Position numbers and translations under genes: made by a program. The notes beneath the pieces were generated by a model. That model was not told the origin of the DNA. It did not search any database and was given only the letters and a program-made list of their open reading frames with translations. From Tribonema minus (Eukaryota; Sar; Xanthophyceae; Tribonematales; Tribonemataceae), in assembly GCA_017506865.1 (NCBI GenBank), contig JAFCMP010000544.1, positions 310,001 through 374,000 on the forward strand: a stretch of DNA of 64,000 bases, given 5' to 3'. This document shows, piece by piece, positions 35,101-47,100 of the stretch (the first letter of the stretch is position 1; every line of letters starts with the position of its first letter).

Positions 35101-38100
35101 GGTGATTCAGAATCAGATGTGATGGAACCGGCATTCGCTCATCACCTGGCCAAGGTGTTCACGACGCTGCTTGTTGAGCCCGAACTGCTGCCGGAGCAAT
35201 CGCAACGGCTTCTCCGCGCCGCGGCCCTCTCAGGCATAGGACAGAAGCGGCGTCCGATCGCCTGCTCCAGTGTCTGGCGCAGACTCCTCGGGTCCACAGC
35301 GGCACGGAGTGTCAAGGGCAAGATATCGGGGCTGCTGGCCTCCATGTCGCAGTTTGGCGTAGGATACCGGTCTGGCGTCGAGCATGTGGCAGCGCGCGCG
35401 CGCGTGTGGCACGAGCTGTATGGCACCACTATCCAACTGGACTGTGAGAACGCATTTAACAGTGTGGATCGCGCCGCCATTGTGCGGGGGCTTATGCTCT
35501 TCTGTCCGGAGCTGCTCCCGCACTTTGAGTCCGTATACTGTGGTGACACTGCCCCAGAGATGCGGGTGGAGGTGAACGGTGAAGCTCGCATTATCTGCTC
35601 CCACCTAGGGTGCCAGCAAGGGGACCCTCTAGGGCCGCTGTACTTTGCAGTGGCAGCGGCCTTCCTACTCTTCTACCCTGATGGAGTGAATGCGACGCCC
35701 GGCAGTATGCCGGCCTACGGCCACAGCACAGCGGAACCGCCAGCCCCGCACTGCGCTTTCCTGGATGACCTCAACGTGCTGCAAGCTGCCTACTTCGACG
35801 ATGCAGCGGCCGCTGGGGTGGCAGAGGTGATCCGCCGGCTGGCGGCAGGGGGCCTACGCGTTCGACCAGACAAGTCGCTGGCCATCGCCATGCGCGGCAC
35901 AGTGTTTGATGAAGCGGCCAGAGCACGCCTGCGCGCCCTTGACATACCGTTTGTGGACACCACCATGCCAGAATCCAGTCAGGGCTTTACATCGGTCGGG
36001 GTACCGGTAGGGCACCCAGCCTATGTGCACGCTGCCATGAGCAAGCATCTTGTCGACGCAGGGACATGGCGATTGTCGTGGCAGCTAGCTGGAATGGCGC
36101 GGCATCACCTACAGGCAGCACAGTTCATTCTACGCAGGTCACTGACGAAGCGCATGGGCTTCTTAGCTCGGGTCGTTGACACGGCTTTGAGTGAGACATG
36201 GTTGCACGCGTTTGACGGGTTCTGTGCATGGACGCTCGAACGCATGCTGCATCTGCACGGCTGCTCTACCGCGGCAGCCATGAAGTCACACCTGCTGGCC
36301 GCCTGCACTGCTGGTGACAATGAGGAAGCCAGCAGTGGCAGCGTGCTGGTATTGCCGCGCTTGGGCCCGCCAGAACTCACGGACATCGCAGTGCCACTGC
36401 GGGCGTCACGGTTGCCGGAGCGACGAGGCGGTCTGGGCATGCCGCTTTTGGGGCTACTGGCACCAGCCGCATACACGGCCCAGGCATGCACAACACTGAG
36501 GCCGGCAATAATTCATGCCACTGTGGCAGCAGGGGCCCTGAGGCTCGGCACTGACGAACACGGCGCAGTCACCTGGTTCGCGCAGCACTCATGCGCAATA
36601 CGCGAGGACCAGGGACTGCCGCCAATCATCGAGGCCGTGCGACGCTCTACGCGAGCGCTGACAGCTGATGGCGGCGAAAAATCACGCACAGCTGTGGCCG
36701 AGCAGCTCCCAGCATCGTTGCTACGGTGGGCAGCAGATACGACGGCCGCAGCGTCGACGCTCCCCACTGCGGTGCAAGCGATCTACGCCGCAACTGCCGT
36801 CACGGAGACAGTGACCACTGAGCCAGCCCCACACACCCACGGCATTGTGCCTGGCGCCGAGGCGGCCGCTGCGGCGGCGACCGTACCTGGCCCTCAAGCC
36901 GCTGCCGCGGCTGCCCCTTCCACGCCCGCTAAAACACAAACTAGCGCGGAAGAAAGCAGCTGCAGCGGCGGGCAGGAGGACGACGACGACGACTGGGAGG
37001 CCTATGCTGATGAGATCTGCAGGAAGGTAGTGCCCCGCCGCCGGCGCGGTCACTTCACGCACGGACTACAAGCCGGCCTTTCAAATGTTCTTCGACGTCA
37101 ATACGAGGATTGCCTGGTGGAGGACCTAGAGGCTGCCTCGGCTGGTGCCGTGGGCAAGCCGACGCAGGCTGCACCTATTGGTGACTCGCGCGACACCAGC
37201 CGCCGCCGCCAACAGGCTAGCGCACGGGTCCTGGCGCAGCTGCGCAGCCAGCGTGCGTCCGGGGCAATGGCGTGGATGAGCGTGCCACCCACTGCCAATG
37301 ACCGCCCGGGTGCGGCGCCCATGTCCAGTATGGCAGCAGCCACGATGATTTTGATTGCGATCTTCATAGACGGGTGGGGCATACAGGGCGAGGTGTGCCC
37401 ATGGCGGTGCAGTGATGTGAGCCCCACCTCCACGCATGCGATCAGCTGCCCCAGCCAGCACATACGGGGGCACAACGCGACACACACTGCCCAAAAGCGG
37501 TGCCTGCAGCGCATCTTGAGACAGCACCATGTCTCTATTGTCCGCAATGAGGACGCTAGCGTCTTCAAGGTACCGGGGTATCGGGCGGACACAGTCATTG
37601 ACCCAGGGTGTCTGCACTTTAGCAGTGCATACCGTAACAAGGGAATAGTGCTAGACACAAGTGTGCGCGCGCCCACAGCGAGCTCGAACCTGACAGGCAG
37701 AACAAATGCCTCGAACACGGACGGCTATGCTGCTGGGGTGGGGGAGGACGCGAAGGTCAAGCACCACACCGGCACCTTGACGTCATCTTGGGCTTTTGTG
37801 CCATTCGTGCAGGAGTCGTACGGACGGCTGGGCAAGCAGACAAGCCTTTTTGTTAAGGAGTTGGCAATGCACTCAGCACTGTGCTCAGGGGGGGGGAAGG
37901 CAGATGTGTTACGCAAGGCCGGGTTAGCTAAGCGTCAGATCCTCATTGAGCTGAGCATATCGCTGGCGCGGGAGTTGGCGGAGCGCGTTATGGCGTACAC
38001 ACGTGGAGCGCGAATGCTGGGCTGTGTTGCGGCGCCGGTATCCAAGCTCCTAGGGCACAGCGCAGACTAGGCTGCTGCGTTGACGCAAGCTTTTCGATTG

Positions 38101-41100
38101 CATAGGCAACCCGGCCTCCCTTGGGCCTTTATAAATACAAGTCCATACGTACAAAGTTAGTACTTCATAAGAACAACGCCGCCTGGCCTGACGCCCATGG
38201 AGGCAGGGGCAGCGACGCGCAGTGAGTTGGGGCATGGATATTGAAGTAGTACAGAGGTAGTACTTTGTATATACTCCAGGTGCCGCAGCAGGCCGCGCCT
38301 AGCCTGATGTCCACGGAGGCATGGGCAGGGGCAGGGACTGCTAAGTCACATTATAGATATTGAAGCAGTAAACAAGTTGTAGTTTGTATATTACATGAGG
38401 TGCCGCAGCAGGCCGCGCCTGGCCTGACGTCCCACACAGCAGCGGCAGTGGTGCGCGATGAGTTGGATCTCAAATATCAAAGGAGTGCAAAGCTAGTACT
38501 TGATACATGTACAACACCGCCTGGCCTGACATGCAAGAAGGCAGGGGCAGGGACGTGCGACGAGTTGGATCCTAAATATCAAAGTAGTGCGAAAGTTGTA
38601 GTTTTTATGTGCATAACACCGCCTAGCCTGACGTCCACATGGAGGCATGGGCAGGCATGCGCGATGAGTTGGATCCTAGATGTCAAAGCGGCACACGAGT
38701 GGCAACTTCACATGCGGACAATGATGCTGACTCTGATACTCCGGTGTGGACAAACCTGTTGAGGATAATTTCGCAGAGCTTGTGGCGACTTGTTCAGACA
38801 CGGACGACCTGTGCCTGTCTCGTGCTGTCAGGTTCAAGCATGTACATGTACGATTGCCAAACACATTTTTGTAAACCTCTGAACCTTTCGATTAAGTGCC
38901 CATCAGCCGGGTTCACAAAGACTTGATTTCGCGTACAACGCATCGCATAGAAGGTCTACGGTACTCAGGAGCGTGTGCATGGCTGTATAAGACGCGATGT
39001 AGGTGTGTGCGTTTGGGAGGTGATGTTCGTGCTGTGGCGCTGCGCCGTGCGGTGTCGGAACCAGCGCCAAGCTGCAGAGCACGGGAGGCAGTGTCAACAC
39101 TTGAGGCGTGCGTGCTGAAACAGCGAACGCATGTGCGTGTGCGCCATGCCTCTGGCCACAAGACGTTTCATCGTGAATCTCTGTTCGCTGCGTGCGCACT
39201 GACTTGAAGTAGTGCCGATGATCGCCTGCATCAAAGGCCGATTCTGACGCTCACGCGCGCGCTGGACAGCCGCTGCCGCGGCGCTGAAAGAGCCCGCTAC
39301 CACTGCAGGGGCACAGGTGAGGCGCAGGTCTACATGTTGCGCACTGGCAACGTTGACGGCGACTGATGTACCTACATCCATATGCTGCATGCGGTACACA
39401 ACAATTTGATGCAATAACCGAGAACCAAGGGCTGGCGAGAGACCACATGTTGAGCGCTGTAACGATCGCTGCCCAGCCATACATACGTACATACATACCT
39501 TGCCGCGCGCGGTACACAGGAACTCGATGACGCAGCTGAGCAGTGGCGCACCGAGGGCCGTGGCGCCATCCACATCGTTCTGTGGAGAGAGAGACTGGTG
39601 ATGCGCATTGTATATACGTGAGGCATGAGGCGTTGTGACTCATGGAGTCATGAGTCGCAATCCCAAGTCATCGCAGGTGGTGACGCTTCCCATCGTGTGG
39701 CGGTCGAGCGCTGTGAGTGTCACATCAGTCGACGCCAGTGGGCAGCATCGCATGACGCCTGCACGCAACACTGTGCCAGGACGGCAAGAACACAACACCT
39801 GCACTTTTCTACTTGAAGCATGCGGATTTTGCATCCCGGCATGCTGCAGCAGCTACCCCTACCGCTTTCCCGAACCCCAGCGCAACTTGCCATGTAAGCC
39901 CAACCCTACTTACGTCCAGAGGGTGGGCTCTCTGCGTCACTTTTTCGCGGTGCTTCTTCACTTTCAAGCCGCTGTGCTGCACACGAGGCGTGTGTGCACC
40001 ACACAACATGCTGGATGCATTCTCAGCCCTGCTGTGAGGACGGCATTTGCTGAGACGTGACACACGCGCGCGGTCGCCTTCTGCTACGCACACGTGTGCC
40101 TACCGTCAGTGCGCAAGGGCATGCGCGCACGGATCGAGAGCACAGCAGTCACGCACACGCACGCACACACACACACACGGCACACACGGCAGTCGGCACA
40201 AGGCGAACGCTACTCTGCAAATGGACACCCAGATTGTTTTGTCTCCATGCAGGCCTCATCCCCTCCATGACATACTTCTACATGGAAACGATTCAAAAGA
40301 TCGGAGAGCTCTAGGTGACAAGGTGTGGTTAGCCGCCAGTGCCCTCCACCAATGCCTGTGGTCGCCGCTGCTGCAGCAATTGGCCACGAGTCACACAGTT
40401 CTCTCATTTGTATGCGCCGCCATCACTCACCGGCTCGGCGCACGTCTGACCGTGGGGGAGCGCTGCTGCGGGCGCAAGTGGCTGAGCCGCGGAGGACACG
40501 CGCCCTGCGGCAGGCACAAATGCGCTGCCGGCCGCCGTCAGCTCCGCTACAACGCGCGACAGCAGCGCCTGGGCCGCACACGAGGGCAGGGGGGGGGGGG
40601 GGGGGGGGGGGATAAATGTGTGCAGAAGTGTGGGGCGGGGGGGGGGGGGGGGGGGGAAAGGGGGGCATTAACATATTAAATGTGTGCAGCAGGAGGGGGG
40701 GGAGGGGGGGGGGCATCAAAAATAGAAGTATAACCATGTGCAGCAGTGCGTAGCGCCTGGTGTATAGACGCACGACCTCGATTTCATGGGCAGATGCTGG
40801 AGAAATGTGTCTGCGGACGTCAGAGCGCGAGATTGCACTCCGCTCGTTTGAGCGCACGGTCATTTGGCGAGCACGTACCCAAGTAGCACACTTCAACAGG
40901 GTGCAGTGAAGAGAAGCTGCGCACTACGACGCTGGCCGATCGCGCACCGCCGCCTTGCGAGAGCAGATTGACTGCGCGCTGCCAGGGGTGGGACACGAGC
41001 CGGTGCGCGTCAGCAGGCGGCAACGCTCAGCGCGTGTGACGTGCCTGCTGACTACCAGTACACTCTTAGGACGATGCGCGACGGCAGCATGCAGCCCAGC

Positions 41101-44100
41101 TGAAGGGTCCGCCTACGGCTTGCCTGCACCAGCATGTAGGGCTAGCGCGAAATTTGCCTGAGCAAGCATGTAGGGTTGGGGCAGAGCATGCCTTCGCCAG
41201 CATGTAGGGTTTGACTAGGGCTTCCTGCGCCATCACATAGGGTTATGGTAGGGCCTGCCCGCGCTGGCAGGTAGGGTTCGAGTGGGGCTTGCTGACCGCT
41301 CAGCAGCTTCAGGCCCAGCGGAGGACTTGGCCCTTTTATCACAACAAAGCACTCTCTCGGTATCACTCAGCACACATAACAGCTGCGTGTTAGAGCTTGC
41401 GCATACGGCAACTTGAAGTAGGGCTTGCCTTCGCCAGAGTGTAGGGTGTGACTAGGGTTTATGGCGCCATCACACAGGGTTAGGGCAGGTCTTACCCGCG
41501 CTGTTGTAGGGTTGAAGTAGGGCTTGCCTGTGCTGCCTGCACCCTGTTCTACCAGACGACTCTGTCCTTCCATTTAAACAAAGCACTCTCTCGACAGCTG
41601 TGTGTTTGCGCCTGCGTGTCAGTGCATATGAAAACGTCAAGTAGGGCTTGCTGCTGCTATGTAGGGTTGAAGCAGGGCTTGCCTGCGCTGCCTGCGCCCT
41701 GTCCTCATCACCGCTCAGCAGCTCTGGCCGCAGCGCCGCCGCTAGGAACGCGGCGCGCAGGCTGGAGCACAGCACCTGCGTCACGCCGCCTGCGACGGCG
41801 CCGCCTGCGTTCAGCGCGCCAGACAAACAACAAACTTATCAGTTGTCAATTTTTGTACCTCAACGATGAAAAATAATGGCTGGAGCACAGCACCCATGTC
41901 ATGCCACCCGTGACGGCGCCGCCTGCGGTTGGCGCGCAAAAGAAACAAAATCTTATCAATCGTCAAGGACCGCACATCGAGAATGTAAAAGCATGGTTGG
42001 AGCACAGCGGCTGCGTTACGCCGCCCGCTGCGGCGCCGCCTGTGTTTAGCGCGTGAGACAGCTAACAGATATATCAATTGCCAACTGGTGTACCTCAAGG
42101 CCGTAGCACCTCAATCTGGCGCGTAAAGACAAACAACAACTTTATCAGTTGTCAATGACCGTACCTCAACGATGCAAAAGAATGGCTGGAGCACAGCACC
42201 TGCACCACGCTCCCCGCTACAGCGCTACCTGTTTTCAGCGTGCCAAAAGAACAGACTTATCAAGTGTCATCATCCTTTTCACATGAACTTCACGGGTAAT
42301 GGAATGTTCGTGGTTGGCAACTGGTGGCGCAACATTTTGCGATAGGGCATTGATCCATCCGCCAGATTACGTGTCTAGGTCATCTCGCCCTAACCTACAC
42401 TTAGGGTTAGATGTACCGTATTATGTATAATTAAGCCCGTGGGGCGTGTTTTTTACGAGAGCGAAAAAAGGGGGGTGGGGCGCCATTAATATTTGGAGAA
42501 GAAAGGGTGGGGTGCATTAACGTTTGAGCTATTTTTGCTCATCTAACACTATCATGAGGCGCCAGCATGCTTCTACGCCGCTCCTGAAACCAATTCAACT
42601 TTCGGAAGCCAGCTGCTGCCTCTTGGAGCCTTTTTGACAATTTTTTTGTGGGTTTGGCTACATTGTTAGCTGCCTTTCTGTCTGCTCTGGACGTTGCTGA
42701 CAGCGCATGCAGGTGCACACATAATGTGGTGTTGTAGCATGAGTCACTGAGTGTGCATAGTACATGTACGCAGAGGGTACATGCTGCGTATGCATGTGAG
42801 AATAAAGAGGGGGGGGGCACATTTATATGAGCGAAAATCAAGGGTGGGGCGTCATTTTATGAGGGCTGGAAACTCATATAAAACTCGCCCCATGGGCTTA
42901 ACTATAGATAATACAGTAGGGTTGAGCAAACCCTAAGGTTGACAACAATGACCCATCCTTAGCGTATGGGGCAGCCTTTTGTGTTGCATGAGTGACAAAC
43001 CGTATGTTAGCCCACATTTTTCGGGCACCAGAGAGAGAGAGAGAGAGTAGGCAGCGGCCAGCGATGCAGTCGCAAGAGCGCACCCTAACCCTCAGTGCCA
43101 GAGACGCTGCACTGCTGGGCCGGGTTTGAGAGGCCTCGCTCCTACCAAGGATCTGACAGCAATGCCAATAAAGTGCGCCGCAGCAGAGATGAGGACTCAC
43201 AACTGAGAAGCAATGCCCCCCAAAAAAAGTGAGCCCCAGCAGAGACGAGGACTCACAGCCGAGAAGGACGCTACCCGCTGCTGCCGGATTACAGGGCTCC
43301 ATGTGCCAGAGCTGGGCTCGAGTCTTCCTCCAATTGCTGCCAATCAGATGTGTCCCTGTGTCACTGACGATGTGTCAACGCACGAGCAGCGCGCCGGGCG
43401 CGCATACCTACTTGAATACATAAGGTGTACTATCATACCAGGTTGCACAACACCTATACCATTAATACCTGGCTGTGTGAGCGCTGCCCCCACGGGCGCG
43501 GCGGCGGTCGCCACGGCGTTGCACAGCCGCAGCTGCGACAGCAGCTCTTGCAGCGCAGGGTGGGGACCTGCGGGGCGCGAGCTCGCGCTCAGATTGGCGG
43601 CGCCGGCGACAGAATTGAAGCTCATGCTGGATTTGGCGCTCACGTGCCGCGCGGGGACGGGGCTCGTCTGGGTCGCTGCGCAGGGGGAGAAGGGGGATGG
43701 GGGAGGGGGTGATTTCGATTGAGCAGTAGTGCAAGTTTGAAGTAGGGCAAACTGAGGCGAAAAGGGGGGGGGGAGGGGGGGGACTTCACTTGACCAGTTG
43801 TTCGCAGTAGGGCCAACTGAGTGGTGGTGGGGGGGCTGAGTGCTGAGCGCAGGGCGGGTGCGAGTGTCCATTGCTGCGGATGCTGCGGAGCGATGAATAT
43901 GTATATGCTGTGGAAGTTTGAGGGGGGGGGGGGGTCAACTCTGTGCTGAGGCGGACGCTGTAGAGTTGAAGATGGCAGCGCTGCCGCTGACGGGACGTCA
44001 GTCGTGGTTAAGTGACTGTGGTGCGGTGTGAGAAACATCTCAGGCTCGGGCTCCTGATACGCTGTGATCAAACGACTTTAACAGTAGCGGAGAGTCGTGT

Positions 44101-47100
44101 ATTGAGCCTAAGCTGCGCTTTTGACAGAAACTTTGAAACCCGTCAGCTGGTTGATCCAGCAGAGGAGCATGGCGTTGACGTGATAACAGGTGTGTGGGCG
44201 TCCCCTGTAGGAGTAGAGTTAGGGTTGGGGCGCCCGGACGCAGTCAGTACTGAACACAGCGTTTGATGGGTTGGCACACCCCAGAAGGGCATGAGTGTTG
44301 CAGTACTGCACGAGCAGTTCGCGCGGCACGCTTCAGCGAAGCACACTTGCGCCCTGCGGAGTGCGGCGACGGGTGTGAACTTCCAATTTTACATAAACTT
44401 CAAGTTCACAACCGAGCAGTTCTCACAGCACGCTTCAGCGACTCACATTTGCGCGCAGCGGAGTCCGGCAACGGCGGCCGTCATCAAGTACTACATGAGC
44501 AGGGGGGAATCTTGATGGCGACGTCGTTTGAGTGGTTGTCATTGAGACACTTTCAGACTGTCACGCGACATGTAGATTCCGTACAGCAAGCTTAGATGCC
44601 ATTCATCTGGGCTTGTTTTGCGCCCTGAGCGAGAAATTATAAAAAGTACTAAATGACAGAGCAGTTTGCGCGGCGCGCTTCAGCAACTCACACTTGCCCC
44701 CTGCGGAGTCCGGCGACGGGCACAAACCTCACTTCTTGCTTGAGTTTAACTTTACTTGAAGTGGCGACTGAGCGCGGCGCGCCAAACGGCTCACACTTGC
44801 GCCCTGCGGAGTCCGGCAACGGCGGCGCGTCCTCAACTTCAACTTGAGGTACTGCACGACTGAGCAGTTCGCACGGCACGCTGCAGCGACTCACACTTGC
44901 GCCCTGCAGAGTTCGGCGACAGGCATGAACTTTAGATTTTCTGCAAGCTTCAAGGTTAGACTACATGAATTGGTGACTGAGCAATGACTCACACTTGCGC
45001 GCAGCGGATTCCGGCGACGGCGGCGCGTCCGCCTGCCAGCGCACCAGCCCCGCCATGCTGCTCATGGAGCCGCGCTTCTTGGTCAGGCTCGACGGACGGC
45101 TGCCGCCGTGGCCTGCGCATCACCACATCAGATGAGCATCACCACGTCAGGTGTACGTCACCACATCAGATGAGCATCACCACGTCAGATGTGCGTCAGG
45201 TGAGCGTCACTACGGCAGATGTGCGTCACCACGTCAGATGTGCGTCACCACGTCAGATGAGCGTCACCACGTCAGATGAGCATCACCACATCAGGTGAGC
45301 ATCGCCACATCAGATGAGCATTACCACATCAGATGGCAGCAGCGCAGGGATGTAGTGCATCAGCGCTGCGTAATGAGGGATGAGCACGCGTGCGCGGCGT
45401 GTGTCAGCGCCGGCGGCGCGCTGCCATGTGCTGAGCATTGTTGCAAAAGATGCTGTCGCGGGGTGCGCGATAATTCCATTGCAGGCGATGGATTGGTCAT
45501 GGTTTTCGCACTGGTGGGAACATGGGTACGCTCCTGTGCGCATTTTTTTTTTCCGAGCGCGTCTATCCTTGGGGAACACTTAAACGGCTGGCACAGGCAC
45601 AGCATGCAGAAGCAGGCATCACTAGCATTCCAGCAAGACTAGGACAGTGTGCGCCTGCAGTGCTGACAGCAGGGGTGCACCCTGAGCCCTGACACTAACC
45701 CTAAGCTTAATGCACACCCCAACGCTTTTCCCAGCGAACCTCTGAGCTCTACTTGAACCCTAAACCTCCCCCCAACAGGACACACACAACAGCATATCAG
45801 GAGAACTTTGCACTTGCTGCTATTTGCATGCATGAGCACAGAGGTAGCCCTGGCAAACCGAAATGAGGCTATCGCGCGTGCGCAGAACAACAGCGCGAGC
45901 ACAAAAAAAGGAGACTAGTACACGATACGCGCGCGCGCGCGCATGCAAGGGCGCAATGCGCGGTATGTGCGTCTGCCTATCTATGTGCACGTACGTCACT
46001 TCAACTGCTGTCACTTCAAAACAGCAACGGAGAGAGACGGGACTTCCGGAATTTGCCAGAACATCTGCAAGTGCTCACCGCTGTTCATGGTCAGCCGCGA
46101 CGGCGAGGACGCGATGTGCGTCAGAGTTGAAGATATGCTTGAAGTTGGTGGAGCGGGGGCCGCGGGCCGCATCTCCGCCAGCGTCTTCGGTAGCGCCTCG
46201 TAACTGCGGCACCGAGGGGGACGCGTGTGAGGATGGTCAACTTCAGGTTCAACTTCAGGAGACCTCTGCAACCGCAAAGCGCTGAACGCAAGTAAACACA
46301 TGCCTCAAGCGCACAGCACAATCTGCTTGCCCTCTAGCCTCAAAAGAAGGTACAATCAAAACACATGCCTCAAAGTACTTTGTACACACACAATTTAAGT
46401 ACAATACATACCCCGAACAGGCGTACGGAATAGAGTGCTATTTGCGGAGAGACTCGGGGAAGCAACAGCGTACAGCTATCACTTGTTGTTTGGCACAGGT
46501 TCACAACACAAGGCACGTGGCTGCAGCAGAACAGGCAACACAGAGAGACTGGAGTTCCTCCAGGTGGTAACCCTGCCAGCTGCTTGGACACCGTCCCTTA
46601 CACCAGCGCGTCACAATACATCGTTGCGTTGCCCGCATGTAATCTACACGTCAATAGTCAGCTCTCCTCATGAGCACACCGTCCACCTGGTCGGCGCAGA
46701 GGCACGTGGTATGCGCTCGCCTATCTAGTAAGCAAGCCGCCGATCAGGCCGGTATGGCAGGTAGGTACGAACATAATAACGTGTCAGCGCTCAGCTCACG
46801 CACCTCATGAGCACGCCGTCCACCAGGTCGGTGCAGAGGCACTGTATGGTAGGTAGGTATGTACGTGATTACAAGTACATGTCAGCGCTCAGCGCACCTC
46901 ATGAGCACGCCGTCGACCAGGTCGGTGCAGAGGCTGGAGTCGCGCGCCATGAACATGTGCGAGCTCTTGTGCTCGACGCCCACCGCCACCAGCAGCGCCT
47001 CGCGCGCAAAGGCGCCTGTACTTCAAGTTCAACCAGAGAACCGACACATCAGCAGAGGGCGCGGTTTGGGGTTTGCACGTGCCGAGATCCCACTTGCCAT

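Noticed and set aside
45325-45365. Possible extra FHIP exon coding LMHYIPALLPSDV
   Set aside because: Adding it breaks the phase between exons 10 and 11, which join directly in phase 1; its donor is a unit of the minisatellite.
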